This document shows, in pieces, positions 53,183 to 61,500 of a stretch of 64,000 bases of DNA. How positions within the stretch are numbered: position 1 is the first letter of the stretch; the number at the start of each line of letters is the position of its first letter. Both the position numbers and the translations under genes were made by a program. Origin of the DNA: Nocardiopsis sp. FIRDI 009 (GTDB lineage: Bacteria; Actinomycetota; Actinomycetes; Streptosporangiales; Streptosporangiaceae). The notes below the pieces were generated by a model. It was not told the origin of the DNA. It ran no database searches and was given only the letters and a program-made list of their open reading frames with translations. Location: contig NZ_QPNC01000021.1 in the NCBI RefSeq assembly GCF_003386285.1, positions 1 to 64,000 on the forward strand, written 5' to 3'.

Positions 53183-55540
53183 ATGCGCATCGCGTGTGTC
53201 GGGGCGGGCCCCGCGGGGCTCTACTTCGCCGCCCTGGCCAAACGGCTGGACGGCGACCACGAGATCACCGTGTACGAACGCGACCCGGCCGACGCCACCT
53301 ACGGTTTCGGGGTGGTGCTCTCCGACGAGACCCTCGGCGGCATCGAACACGCCGACCCCGACGTGTACGCGGTCCTGACCGCCGAGTCGGCCCACTGGGA
53401 CGACATCGACGTCCACCACCGGGGGGCCGTCGTCACCTCGGGCGGCCACGGGTTCTCCGCGATCGGCCGCCGGACCCTCCTGCGGATCCTGCGCGACCGC
53501 TGCACCGAGCTCGGCGTGCGCGTGCTGACCGGCGCCCCCGCCCCGCCCACCGGCGCGCTGGCCGCCGCCCACGACCTGGTGGTGGCCGCCGACGGGGCGC
53601 ACAGCCGCACCCGCGCCGCGTACGCCGACGCCTTCGGCACCACCCTGGAACACGGCCGCAACCGGTTCATGTGGCTGGGCACCGACCGGGTCTTCGACGC
53701 CTTCCGGTTCCATGTCCTGGAGACACCGCACGGCGTCATGCAGCTGCACTGCTACCCCTACTCCGCCGACACCAGCACGTTCCTGGTGGAAACCCACGAG
53801 GACGTGTGGCGGGCGGCCGGTTTCGCCGACCTCGCCGAGCGCTGCGACCCCCGGCCCGGGCACAGCGACACCGCGAGCATCGCCCGGTGCTCGACACTCT
53901 TCGCCGACGTCCTCGACGGCCACCGCCTGCTGCCCAACAACTCCCGGTGGCAGCACTTCACCACCGTGCGCAACCGCTCCTGGCACCACGGCAACATCGT
54001 CCTCCTCGGCGACGCGGCGCACACCGCCCACTTCTCCATCGGCTCGGGCACCAAACTCGCGATGGAGGACGCCCTGGCCCTGGCCGCCTGTCTGCACGAG
54101 AACCCCACCGTCCCCTCGGCCCTGACCGCCTACGAGGCCGAACGCCAGCCCGTCGTGGCCAGCACCCAACGCGCCGCCCAGGCCAGCATGGAGTGGTTCG
54201 AGGGCATCGGCCGCCACGTCGGACAGGAACCCGTCCAGTTCGCCTTCGACCTGCTCACCCGCAGCCGTCGGGTCACCTACGACAACCTGCGCCTGCGCGA
54301 CCCCGAGTTCGTCGCCGCGGTCGACCGCTGGTTCGCCGACCGCGTCGGCGCCGCCACGCCCCGCCCGCCCATGTTCCACCCCTTCCGCCTGGGCTCCCTG
54401 GAACTGGCCAACCGGGTCGTGGTCTCGGCCATGGACATGTACTCGGCCGTGGACGGCACCCCGCAGGACTTCCACCTGGTCCACCTCGGCGGCAAGGCGC
54501 TCGGCGGCGCCGGACTGGTCATGACGGAGATGGTGTGCGTGTCCGCGGAGGGGCGCATCACCCCCGGCTGCACCGGCCTGTACCGGCCCGAGCACGAGAC
54601 CGCCTGGCGGCGCGTCACCGACTTCGTGCACGCCCACACGGGGGCGTGCGTCGGCGTCCAGCTCGGCCACTCCGGACGCAAGGGCTCCACCCGGCTCATG
54701 TGGGAGGGGATGGACCAGCCGCTCGCGGAGGGCAACTGGCCGGTCGTCGCGCCGTCCCCGATCCCCTACCGGGAGGGCGTCAACCAGGTCCCGCGCGAAC
54801 TCGACCCCGCCGCCATGGCCGCGATCCGCGACGAGTTCGTCGCCGCCGCGCGCGCCGCCGACCGGGCCGGGTTCGACCTGCTGGAACTGCACTGCGCCCA
54901 CGGGTACCTGCTGTCCAGCTTCCTGTCCCCGATCACCAACCGGCGCACCGACGCCTACGGCGGCGACCTGACCGCCCGCCTGCGCTACCCCCTGGAGGTG
55001 CTCACCGCCGTGCGCGCCGCCTGGCCCGACCACAAACCGCTCACCGTGCGGATCTCCGCCACCGACTGGGTCGAGGGCGGCACCACCGCCGCCGACGCCG
55101 TGGCGGTCGCCCGCGCCCTGGCCGACGCCGGGGCCGACGCCATCGACGTCTCCACCGGCCAGGTCACCCCCGACGAACGGCCCGCGCACGGCCGCAGCTA
55201 CCAGGTGCCCTTCGCCGAACGCATCCGCCGGGAGACCGGGGCCCCGGTCATCGCGGTGGGGGCGATCTCCTCCCACGACGACGTCAACTCCACCATCCTG
55301 GCCGGTCGCGCCGACCTGTGCGCGCTGGGGCGGCCCCACCTGTACGACCCGCACTGGACGCTGCACGCGGCCGCGGAGCAGGGGTACGAGGGGCCCGGCG
55401 CGACCTGGCCGCTCCCCTTCCGCGCGGGCAGCCGGAAACCGCCCACGGGCCGGACCGACGGCCCCCGCCCCCGACTCGACCTGCTACGTTCCCCGGGAGC
55501 CGACGCCACCCGCCACCGGCGCTGGCGCCCCGGCCGATGA
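53183..55540 (+). CDS. Bifunctional 2-aminobenzoyl-CoA monooxygenase/reductase (salicylyl-CoA 5-hydroxylase family)
   Basis: 785 residues fusing two flavoenzymes. Residues 1-385 form a class A FAD monooxygenase with VGAGPAGLYFAALAKRL near 5-21, VVAADGAHSRTRAAY near 133-147 and LLGDAAHTAHFSIGSGTKLAMEDA near 274-297. Residues about 390-770 form an Old-Yellow-Enzyme-type FMN reductase (FHPFRLGSLELANRVVVSAMDMYS, HCAHGYLLSSFLSPITNRRTDAYGG). This domain order is specific to the aerobic 2-aminobenzoyl-CoA/salicylyl-CoA family, which hydroxylates and then reduces the ring without oxygenolytic cleavage. Its ligase lies directly upstream. Confidence 0.9.
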   Translation: MRIACVGAGPAGLYFAALAKRLDGDHEITVYERDPADATYGFGVVLSDETLGGIEHADPDVYAVLTAESAHWDDIDVHHRGAVVTSGGHGFSAIGRRTLLRILRDRCTELGVRVLTGAPAPPTGALAAAHDLVVAADGAHSRTRAAYADAFGTTLEHGRNRFMWLGTDRVFDAFRFHVLETPHGVMQLHCYPYSADTSTFLVETHEDVWRAAGFADLAERCDPRPGHSDTASIARCSTLFADVLDGHRLLPNNSRWQHFTTVRNRSWHHGNIVLLGDAAHTAHFSIGSGTKLAMEDALALAACLHENPTVPSALTAYEAERQPVVASTQRAAQASMEWFEGIGRHVGQEPVQFAFDLLTRSRRVTYDNLRLRDPEFVAAVDRWFADRVGAATPRPPMFHPFRLGSLELANRVVVSAMDMYSAVDGTPQDFHLVHLGGKALGGAGLVMTEMVCVSAEGRITPGCTGLYRPEHETAWRRVTDFVHAHTGACVGVQLGHSGRKGSTRLMWEGMDQPLAEGNWPVVAPSPIPYREGVNQVPRELDPAAMAAIRDEFVAAARAADRAGFDLLELHCAHGYLLSSFLSPITNRRTDAYGGDLTARLRYPLEVLTAVRAAWPDHKPLTVRISATDWVEGGTTAADAVAVARALADAGADAIDVSTGQVTPDERPAHGRSYQVPFAERIRRETGAPVIAVGAISSHDDVNSTILAGRADLCALGRPHLYDPHWTLHAAAEQGYEGPGATWPLPFRAGSRKPPTGRTDGPRPRLDLLRSPGADATRHRRWRPGR

Positions 55541-55567
55541 CACCCGTCCACGACGATGGAGAGACCC

Positions 55568-56296
55568 GTGCCGACGACCCACAGCTACGGGGACCACCCC
55601 AGCCAGACCGTCCGCCGGTGGGCGCCCGCCGACGGCGCCGACCGGCCCGCGCCCGTCGCGGTGCTGCTGCACGGCGGATGGTGGCGCGACCGGCACGACG
55701 CCGGTCTCATGGAGCCGCTGGCCCGGGACCTGAACGCCGCCGGGTGGGACGTGTGGAACGTGGAGTACCGGCGCACGGGGGCCGACGGGGGAGGGTGGCC
55801 GCACACCCGTGACGACGTCGCCCGCGCCCTGGACCTGCTGGCCGACACCATGCGCCGCGAGGACGGCGCGCTGGACACCTCCCGCGTGGTGTCGATCGGC
55901 CACTCGGCCGGCGGCCACCTGGCCCTGCTCACCGCCGCGGACTCCCCGGTCACCGCGGTGGTGGCGCTCGCCCCGATCACCGATCTGCGGCGCTGCGCCG
56001 ACGCGGGGCTGGGCGAGGGAGCGGTCGGGCCGTTCCTGGGCCCCGACCCCGGCCCGGGGCTGTACGAGACCACCTCACCCCGCCACCGGCTTCCGGTGGG
56101 GGTGCCCCAGATGGTCGTGCACGGCGCCGCGGACGACCGCGTCCCGGTGGGGCACAGCCGCGACTACGTGGCGGCGGCCCGCGCGGCCGGGGACGCGGTG
56201 GACTACCGGGAGGTGGCCGACGCCGACCACTTCGCGGTCATCGACCCCGCGCACCCCGCCTGGGGCGCGGTCCGCGACCGCCTGGGCCGGGGCTGA
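55568..56296 (+). CDS. Alpha/beta hydrolase, kynurenine formamidase-like
   Basis: 242 residues. HGGWW near 35-39 is the HGGxW oxyanion motif of arylformamidases. The nucleophile is in IGHSAGGHLAL near 110-120, and the Asp and His lie in GAADDRVPVGH and DADHFAVI. Hydrolysis of N-formylkynurenine would feed tryptophan-derived kynurenine toward anthranilate, the likely substrate of this cluster; other ester or thioester roles are possible. GTG 55568 is chosen because GGAGAG precedes it at normal distance; ATG 55556 would add four residues. Confidence 0.75.
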   Translation: MPTTHSYGDHPSQTVRRWAPADGADRPAPVAVLLHGGWWRDRHDAGLMEPLARDLNAAGWDVWNVEYRRTGADGGGWPHTRDDVARALDLLADTMRREDGALDTSRVVSIGHSAGGHLALLTAADSPVTAVVALAPITDLRRCADAGLGEGAVGPFLGPDPGPGLYETTSPRHRLPVGVPQMVVHGAADDRVPVGHSRDYVAAARAAGDAVDYREVADADHFAVIDPAHPAWGAVRDRLGRG

Positions 56297-56309
56297 CCCG
56301 GCCCGGGGT

Positions 56310-57356
56310 TCAGGACGAGCCGGAGGAGTTCCGGGAGGATCCGCCCCGCCAACGGTCGGCGACGGTGTCGAAGATCTTCCCGCCCGCGCTGGCCGCGCTC
56401 CCGGCGACGTCGCGCAGGGTGCCCAGGAGCGGGTCCTCCGAGCGCTCCCACGCCTCCTTGTAGTGGTTGGCGGCGTTGCGGGCCTCCTGGCCGACGCTGG
56501 CGTCGCGGTCGGAGGAGCGGCGCGGGTAGTCGCCGCCCAGGATGCGCTGGTAGGAGCCGTCCTCCACCCACCGGTGCAGCTCGGCCAGACGGACCACCGC
56601 GAACGGGTGGGTCTGGCCGCTGAGGCTGAGCAGCTTGAGGAGGCTGTCGCGCGCGTCGCCGCCGCGCTCGTACTCGCGGGCCTGCTCCAGGAAGGCGTCG
56701 GGGTTCATCTCCGCCAGCGTGGAGCCGCCCGCCATCTTCATCAGGGCGCGCTTGCCCGCCTCGGGATCCTGGCAGGCCAGGACACCCGCGCGGTCGCAGG
56801 ACAGCTCGGACTTGCGGTACCACTCCTCCAGCGCGGACACGATGGCGCGCAGGCCGATGTAGCCCAGCGGGATCCACGCCACGCGGGCGGCGAGCTGGAT
56901 CAGGGCCAGCAGCATCGTGCGGTAGACGGCGTGGCCGCTGAGGATGTGGCCGACCTCGTGGCCGATGACGAACCGCTGCTCCTCGGCGTCGAGCAGGTCG
57001 AACAGGCCCGTGGTCATGACGATGAACGGCTTCTGGCTGCCGATCGCCATCGCGTTGGGCTTGGGGTTCATCTGGATGTAGAGCTCGGGAACCTCGTCCA
57101 GGTCCAGGACGTAGGCCGCGTCGCGCACGTAGTCGTACACGTGCGGGAACTGGGTGGGGCCCACGCGCACCGCGCTGGACAGGAACATCAGGCGCAGCGC
57201 CCGCTCGTTGAAGAGCCCGGACATGCGCTTGAACACCTCGTCGAACCCGCGCAGCGAACGCAGCGCGACCAGGGCGCCCCGGTCGGCCGGGTGCTCGTAG
57301 GCACGGGGTGAGATCTCGGAGAGCCGGACGCGTACGCGGTCTGGTGAGTTCGCCAT
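56310..57356 (-). CDS. M48 family metallopeptidase
   Basis: 348 residues. The zinc motif HEVGH is in FVIGHEVGHILSGH near 135-148, followed by two membrane-like segments (about 152-185). The Glu ligand lies in the following WYRKSELSCDRAGVLAC region. It resembles the HtpX/Ste24-like membrane proteases of actinobacteria. The C-terminus is a region rich in Gly/Ser/Asp, likely cytoplasmic. A role in membrane-protein quality control is inferred from the family. Confidence 0.82.
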   Translation of the reverse strand: MANSPDRVRVRLSEISPRAYEHPADRGALVALRSLRGFDEVFKRMSGLFNERALRLMFLSSAVRVGPTQFPHVYDYVRDAAYVLDLDEVPELYIQMNPKPNAMAIGSQKPFIVMTTGLFDLLDAEEQRFVIGHEVGHILSGHAVYRTMLLALIQLAARVAWIPLGYIGLRAIVSALEEWYRKSELSCDRAGVLACQDPEAGKRALMKMAGGSTLAEMNPDAFLEQAREYERGGDARDSLLKLLSLSGQTHPFAVVRLAELHRWVEDGSYQRILGGDYPRRSSDRDASVGQEARNAANHYKEAWERSEDPLLGTLRDVAGSAASAGGKIFDTVADRWRGGSSRNSSGSS

Positions 57357-57585
57357 ACGGGCATGCTATGCGTCGCGATGACGGTTGGCCACGGTTTCGG
57401 GCAATCGAGATATGACGCGATTCACCGATCCTTCGGGAACGGAGGGGAAGGAACCCGCACCGCCGCTCGTTGACCCAGTTCCAGGGATATACCGGGAGCA
57501 ACCGCCGACGGTGGTGCACTCCGTCGGCTACTCTCGGTTGGCCGATCCCGGCAACGACCACGACCACGGCGAAACGGAGCGCACA

Positions 57586-58218
57586 GTGGCCAACGAAGCG
57601 ACCGGCGCGTCCACCCGGGCCGGAGCCACCCCCACCAAGGTCGGCATCATGGGTGGCACCTTCGACCCCATCCACCACGGGCACCTCGTCGCCGCCAGTG
57701 AGGTGGCCCACCTCTTCGACCTCGACGAGGTCGTGTTCGTCCCCACGGGCCAGCCCTGGCAGAAGGACCCCGACAGCGTCACCCCCTCCGAGGACCGCTA
57801 CCTCATGACGGTGATCGCCACCGCGGAGAACCCCCAGTTCCGGGTCGATCGCATCGAGATCGACCGCGCCGGACCCACCTACACCCTGGACACCCTGCGC
57901 GAGATGCGCGCCTCCTACGGCTCCGACGTCGAGCTGTACTTCATCACCGGGGCCGACGCGCTCGGCGCCATTCTGAGCTGGCACAACGTCGACGAACTCT
58001 TCGAGCTCGCGCATTTCGTAGGCTGTAACCGTCCCGGGCACCACCTCAGTGACTCCGGGCTGCCCGAGGGCAAGGTCTCGCTGGTGGAGGTCCCCGCGCT
58101 GGCCATCTCCTCGACCGAGTGCCGGGAGCGGGTCCGCAAGGGCGAACCCATCTGGTACCTGGTCCCCGACGGCATCGTCCGCTACATCAACAAGACCGGG
58201 CTCTACCGAGAGAGCTGA
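57586..58218 (+). CDS. nadD: Nicotinate-nucleotide adenylyltransferase
   Basis: 210 residues. [26 protein letters not shown] near 18-43 is the nucleotidyltransferase (H/T)xGH region, and [28 protein letters not shown] is the C-terminal ISST motif. It makes deamido-NAD from NaMN and ATP. GTG 57586 has GGAG six bases upstream and gives the normal family length; the frame stays open to TTG 57385, but the extra 67 residues are not conserved-looking. nadD-rsfS-phosphatase is the same order as in mycobacteria. Confidence 0.92.
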   Translation: MANEATGASTRAGATPTKVGIMGGTFDPIHHGHLVAASEVAHLFDLDEVVFVPTGQPWQKDPDSVTPSEDRYLMTVIATAENPQFRVDRIEIDRAGPTYTLDTLREMRASYGSDVELYFITGADALGAILSWHNVDELFELAHFVGCNRPGHHLSDSGLPEGKVSLVEVPALAISSTECRERVRKGEPIWYLVPDGIVRYINKTGLYRES

Positions 58219-58235
58219 AAGGCAGCAAGCACAAC

Positions 58236-58634
58236 GTGACAGCCACCGACAGGGCGCTGGAGCTGGTCAGGGTCGCCGCAGAGGCCGCCTCCGACAAGCT
58301 CGCGCAGGAGATCATCGCCTACGACGTCAGCGACCAGCTCGTCATCACCGACGCCTTCGTGCTGTGCTCGGCGCCCAACGACCGGCAGGTCCGCGCGATC
58401 GTCGACGAGGTCGAGGACCAGCTCCGCCTCAAGGCCGGAGCCAAGCCGGTGCGGCGTGAGGGCGAGCGGGACGGCCGCTGGGTGCTGCTGGACTACGCGG
58501 ACATCGTCGTGCACATCCAGCACGAGGAGGAGCGCGGGTACTACGGCCTCGAACGCCTGTGGAAGGACTGCCCCGAGATCGGCCTTCCCGAGAACGCGCG
58601 CGGAGCCGAGCGCACCCCGCTGGACGAGCAGTAG
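58236..58634 (+). CDS. rsfS: Ribosomal silencing factor RsfS
   Basis: 132 residues. IIAYDVSDQLVITDAFVLCSAPNDRQVRAIVDEVEDQL and WVLLDYADIVVHIQHEEERGYYGLERLWKDC are the RsfS/Iojap signature. It binds L14 on the 50S subunit and blocks subunit joining in starvation. The start is GTG 58236, 17 bases after the nadD stop, and the two are cotranscribed. Confidence 0.93.
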   Translation: MTATDRALELVRVAAEAASDKLAQEIIAYDVSDQLVITDAFVLCSAPNDRQVRAIVDEVEDQLRLKAGAKPVRREGERDGRWVLLDYADIVVHIQHEEERGYYGLERLWKDCPEIGLPENARGAERTPLDEQ

Positions 58635-58660
58635 CCGCCGAACGGGAAGAGACACCACAC

Positions 58661-59314
58661 GTGAGCGACACCACCCCCCGCGTGCTGTTCTGGCGGCACG
58701 GACGCACGGCCTGGAACGTCGAGAACCGTTTCCAGGGGCAGACCGACATCGGACTCGACCGGCTCGGCCACGCCCAGGCCGAACGGGCGGGCCGCGTGCT
58801 CGCGACCCTGGAACCCGACGTCATCGTCGCCTCCGACCTGCGGAGGGCCGCCGACACCGCCGGGTACCTCAGCCGTGCGTCCGGGGTCCCGGTCGAGTAC
58901 GACAAGCGGCTGCGTGAACGCTTCGGCGGGTCCTGGGAGGGGCTGACCGGGGCGGAGCTGTCCGCGCGCTGGCCCGCCCAGCACGCCGTGATGGACATCC
59001 CCGACGGGGAGGACATCTCCGAGGTCGGGGACCGGATGACGGCGGCGGTGGACCGCGCGCTGGAGCGGACTCCGTCCGGAGGGCTGCTGGTCGTGGTCAG
59101 CCACGGAGCCGCCGTCCGGGTGGGGATCTCCAGGATGCTGGGGATCCCCGACGAACAGCGGGAGGTGCTCGGCCCGCTCAGCAACTGCTGCTGGTCGGTC
59201 CTCCAGCGCAGACGGGACGGATGGCGGCTCATGGAGCACAACGCCTCGAGCCTACACATATCTTCCAAGTTGGACCCAGCTCCAACGGAAGATCAGGCTC
59301 CGGAGACGCCCTGA
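58661..59314 (+). CDS. Histidine phosphatase family protein, possible glucosyl-3-phosphoglycerate phosphatase
   Basis: 217 residues. The RHG motif FWRHGRTAWNVENRFQGQTD is near 8-27 with the nucleophilic His, and the second His lies in VVVSHGAAVRV near 146-156, as in phosphoglycerate-mutase-like phosphatases. The fixed place after nadD and rsfS matches the mycobacterial GpgP gene (Rv2419c region), which acts in methylglucose polysaccharide synthesis, but a general phosphatase role cannot be excluded. The C-terminal tail after about 200 is polar. GTG 58661 is 26 bases after rsfS. Confidence 0.82.
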   Translation: MSDTTPRVLFWRHGRTAWNVENRFQGQTDIGLDRLGHAQAERAGRVLATLEPDVIVASDLRRAADTAGYLSRASGVPVEYDKRLRERFGGSWEGLTGAELSARWPAQHAVMDIPDGEDISEVGDRMTAAVDRALERTPSGGLLVVVSHGAAVRVGISRMLGIPDEQREVLGPLSNCCWSVLQRRRDGWRLMEHNASSLHISSKLDPAPTEDQAPETP

Positions 59315-59326
59315 CCTGAGGTAAGC

Positions 59327-59357
59327 CGCCTCCCGGAGCCTGCGACTCCGGGAGGCG
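59327..59357 (+). terminator. Hairpin that also buries the RBS of the next gene
   Basis: A perfect 12-bp stem (CGCCTCCCGGAG at 59327-59338 with 59346-59357) and a seven-base loop. It terminates the nadD operon. The right arm contains GGGAGG, the only Shine-Dalgarno for the ATG at 59364. Confidence 0.65.
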
Positions 59358-59363
59358 GGCACC

Positions 59364-59639
59364 ATGACCACCATCGACCTACAAGACGTGGCCGAGGACC
59401 TGAACCTGGTCATCGACACCCAGCGCAGCGACGCGCCCACGGTCACGCTCACCTATGACGGGAGCACCCGCCAGACGTGGACCGCGACGGTCCGGCTCGG
59501 CACCGCCGACACAGACGGCGCGGTGCACGAACTGTTCGACCGGCTCTACGACGTGCGGGACACCGAACTCAACCGCGATGTCCAGGGCACCGTGAGCGGC
59601 GCTCTCCGGGCGGTAGCCGCCATGACCGACCAGTCCTAG
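59364..59639 (+). CDS. Small hypothetical protein
   Basis: 91 residues, acidic, with no signal or membrane segment. It starts MTTIDLQDVAEDLNLVIDTQ and reads as a mixed alpha/beta domain with Thr-rich strands (PTVTLTYDGSTRQTWTATVRLG). I do not recognise it. It is bounded by hairpins on both sides, so it is a single-gene unit. Its Shine-Dalgarno is inside the upstream hairpin. It lies at the left border of the probable mobile region. Confidence 0.55.
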   Translation: MTTIDLQDVAEDLNLVIDTQRSDAPTVTLTYDGSTRQTWTATVRLGTADTDGAVHELFDRLYDVRDTELNRDVQGTVSGALRAVAAMTDQS

Positions 59640-59650
59640 AACACAGCACG

Positions 59651-59678
59651 AACCCCCGGCCTAAGGTGGCCGGGGGTT
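59651..59678. terminator. Bidirectional hairpin terminator
   Basis: A perfect 11-bp stem, AACCCCCGGCC at 59651-59661 and its complement at 59668-59678, with a six-base loop, between the small hypothetical and the convergent DUF397 gene. Confidence 0.75.
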
Positions 59679-59699
59679 CATCATGTTCACGATCGTGCG

Positions 59700-59873
59700 C
59701 TACCGGTCCGTGTTCACCCCCGCTAGGAGAGCCACCCACTCCCCCGAGGGGAACGGCAGGTGTCCTGCCTCGCGGTTCTCAGTGTCACGGACGTCCGCCC
59801 CGGACTCATGCTCACGGACCTCGACGCACGTTGATGTGCTGGGGCTGTAACTGGACTTGTGCCAGTCGTTCAC
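59700..59873 (-). CDS. DUF397 domain protein
   Basis: 57 residues, read on the minus strand: VNDWHKSSYSPSTSTCVEV..., then RDTENREAG and FPSGEWVALLAGV. The W(x)KSSYS start, the CVEV strand, the VRDT(K/E) box and the W..(F/L)LAG end are the DUF397 signature. GTG 59873 overlaps the stop of the upstream XRE gene by four bases (GTGA), so the two are coupled. DUF397 proteins are nearly always encoded beside such regulators in actinomycetes and are thought to act with them, sometimes as toxin/antitoxin-like pairs. Confidence 0.85.
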   Translation of the reverse strand: MNDWHKSSYSPSTSTCVEVREHESGADVRDTENREAGHLPFPSGEWVALLAGVNTDR

Positions 59874-60679
59874 GTCGCCATCTCCTTCACCATCTCGATT
59901 GACTGTCCTGCGGACAGGGCAACCTGAGTCGCCCGCTGGATACGGGCTGTCAGGACCTCTATCTGTCTTGGTTTGCCGTGCGTCACAACGTCCCAGTTGT
60001 GTTCGCTGGCCAGAACCCGGGTTCCGTCCGTGAGGTGGAAACTCATCAACGGAGCGACCATGTCGAGAATCGCGTCCTCACCCAACAGGTTCACGGTCAG
60101 GCGGCCACCCTCGACCAGGTCAACCAATCGCCGAGCCTGTGTCCTCCTGACCGGTGGGGGCAGACGGGACAGGCACGATGCTGGGAACACTGCCGTCACC
60201 CAGGGCGCACCGTTAGCGGCGAGCGCATCGTAACGCCCGGCACGTGCCTTGGCTTCGGCGCGGATCACATCGTCAGATCCCGGGTACTGCCCTTCCCTCA
60301 GCAACAGTTCCGCGTATGCCCTCGCGTGCACCAGGCCAGGGATGCCGTACGGGTAGACCAGGTGGATCGCCACCGAGTTGCGTTCAAGGTCGGGGATGCG
60401 CTGTTTCCACGGGGCGACCACCTCCCCAGTCATGTCAATCTGCCAGTCCCTGAGCAGTTCACCACCACACCTGAGCACCCGGTCCAGCTCTTCGGCATCG
60501 TCACGGTCGGGGAGGTAGTCGCCCCGTTCCCACCTGGTCACGGTGGACGGGGAGCGGCTGACGCGGGAGGCTAGCTGGGACTTGGACAGCCCCATATTTT
60601 TGCGTGCCCGCGTCAGGGATGCGCAAAAGACTTTGCTCTCCATGCAGGGACGGTAGCGCTGTTTGCGCGCATCCGTCAC
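59870..60679 (-). CDS. XRE-family regulator with DUF5753-like domain
   Basis: 269 residues. The N-terminal helix-turn-helix at about 20-75 is SLTRARKNMGLSKSQLASRVSRSPSTVTRWERGDYLPDRDDAEELDRVL. The C-terminal DUF5753-type sensor domain spans about 95-265 (IHLVYPYGIPGLVHARAYAELLLREG, RLTVNLLGEDAILD). Such WhiJ-like regulators with a DUF397 partner are abundant in actinomycetes and affect development or antibiotic production. The start at GTG 60679 is uncertain; ATG 60643 just before the helix-turn-helix is an alternative. Confidence 0.82.
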   Translation of the reverse strand: MTDARKQRYRPCMESKVFCASLTRARKNMGLSKSQLASRVSRSPSTVTRWERGDYLPDRDDAEELDRVLRCGGELLRDWQIDMTGEVVAPWKQRIPDLERNSVAIHLVYPYGIPGLVHARAYAELLLREGQYPGSDDVIRAEAKARAGRYDALAANGAPWVTAVFPASCLSRLPPPVRRTQARRLVDLVEGGRLTVNLLGEDAILDMVAPLMSFHLTDGTRVLASEHNWDVVTHGKPRQIEVLTARIQRATQVALSAGQSIEMVKEMAT

Positions 60680-60720
60680 CCAGTAGAGACAGGCCGTAGT
60701 AGTGGTGTGACCTTGGTCCC

Positions 60721-60921
60721 ATGAAAGAGCGCCAGAGCACCACCCCCGCCGCCCTCACGGCCCTCCGACGACTCCATCCCGCGTGGACGATCTCGGCCGC
60801 CGAAGACGGGTACGTCGCCCGCCACACCAACCCCGAGACTGGCGACACCGACGACATCATCCGCGCCGACACCGCCGAGACTCTCGGGTCCCGCCTGCAC
60901 GCCACCCAACACCGGAGGTGA
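60721..60921 (+). CDS. Small hypothetical protein
   Basis: 66 residues (MKERQSTTPAALTALRRLHPAW...). WTISAAEDGYVARHTNPETGDTDDIIRADTAETLGSRLHA looks like a small mixed alpha/beta domain. No family is recognised. It is divergent from the XRE gene and followed four bases later by another small ORF with a strong RBS, so they form an operon. Confidence 0.5.
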   Translation: MKERQSTTPAALTALRRLHPAWTISAAEDGYVARHTNPETGDTDDIIRADTAETLGSRLHATQHRR

Positions 60922-60925
60922 CCGC

Positions 60926-61138
60926 ATGCCCCAGTGGGAACCCCGACGCGCCGACCAATTGAAGCGCCGAGACATCGTGTTGATGCCCAATGACGAGATC
61001 CGCGCCGTAACCGACGCCAACCCACCCTACGGCGGTAGCGTCCACATCCGACTCGGAACCACCTGGTATGCGTTCCCCGTCGACACCAAGCTCCCCGTGG
61101 ACATCCGACGTTGGGGAGTCGACGGTGCCGACCGGTGA
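60926..61138 (+). CDS. Small hypothetical protein
   Basis: 70 residues. RADQLKRRDIVLMPNDEIRAVTDANPPYGGSVHIRLGTTWYAFPVDTKLPVDI has the strand pattern of a small SH3-like barrel (compare the Lys-Gly-Asp-Ile strand of regulators), but this is only a resemblance. GGAGGTG precedes ATG 60926 at good spacing. Its end overlaps the next gene by 14 bases. Confidence 0.55.
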   Translation: MPQWEPRRADQLKRRDIVLMPNDEIRAVTDANPPYGGSVHIRLGTTWYAFPVDTKLPVDIRRWGVDGADR

Positions 61139-61319
61139 CCCCGTGGTCTCTTATCTGGGCAACGGCTGGTGGTCCGTGGGCGACACCACCGGAACCTGGC
61201 ACACCTGTTATTGGGTTCTCACTCGCCAGTACGGGATGTGCCACAGCGAGGCGAACGCTGTTCTCGCGTCCGCCTCACGAACCAGAATGAGTACATCTAT
61301 CATCCAGGAGGGACGTTGA
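61125..61319 (+). CDS. Small hypothetical protein
   Basis: 64 residues from GTG 61125, which has GGGGAG six bases upstream and overlaps the previous gene by 14 bases. YLGNGWWSVGDTTGTWHTCYWVLTRQYGMCHSEANAVLASA is Trp/Tyr-rich with two Cys. No family is recognised. It is the third member of a run of small overlapping ORFs. Confidence 0.5.
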   Translation: MPTGDPVVSYLGNGWWSVGDTTGTWHTCYWVLTRQYGMCHSEANAVLASASRTRMSTSIIQEGR

Positions 61320-61412
61320 GAATGGACACCTGAGACACCTGTAAGTGAGTTGATGTACAAAACGGGCAGGTTCTGCCCTGACCATGATGAGTTCTACTAC
61401 GAAGGAGTCAAC

Positions 61413-61490
61413 ATGTCCGGTGAAGTGTGCGGAGACTGCAACAAAGAGATGAGCGACTGCACCTGCGATATCGGTAACCCTAGCTACTGA
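61413..61490 (+). CDS. Cys-rich 25-residue micropeptide upstream of an APH-fold kinase
   Basis: MSGEVCGDCNKEMSDCTCDI...SY, 25 residues with four Cys spaced CxxC and CxC. GAAGGAG lies five bases before ATG 61413, an ideal Shine-Dalgarno. The frame stays open upstream to ATG 61353, which would give 45 residues with a further CPDHD element and so a possible zinc-binding C/H set. Its stop is ten bases before the kinase-like gene, implying one operon. It may be a tiny zinc-ribbon protein or a modified-peptide precursor. I cannot decide. Confidence 0.5.
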   Translation: MSGEVCGDCNKEMSDCTCDIGNPSY

Positions 61491-61500
61491 GGGGGCAACC

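Noticed and set aside
51958..55812. A very long + strand open frame (over 1200 codons) across the ligase and bifunctional monooxygenase genes
   Set aside because: Its translation is almost entirely Arg/Pro/Gly/Ala and it lies out of frame over two genes with clear family motifs. It is a GC-bias shadow.
57385..57585. Longer nadD reading from TTG 57385
   Set aside because: The additional 67 residues are unconserved-looking and polar, while GTG 57586 has a good Shine-Dalgarno and gives normal NadD length.
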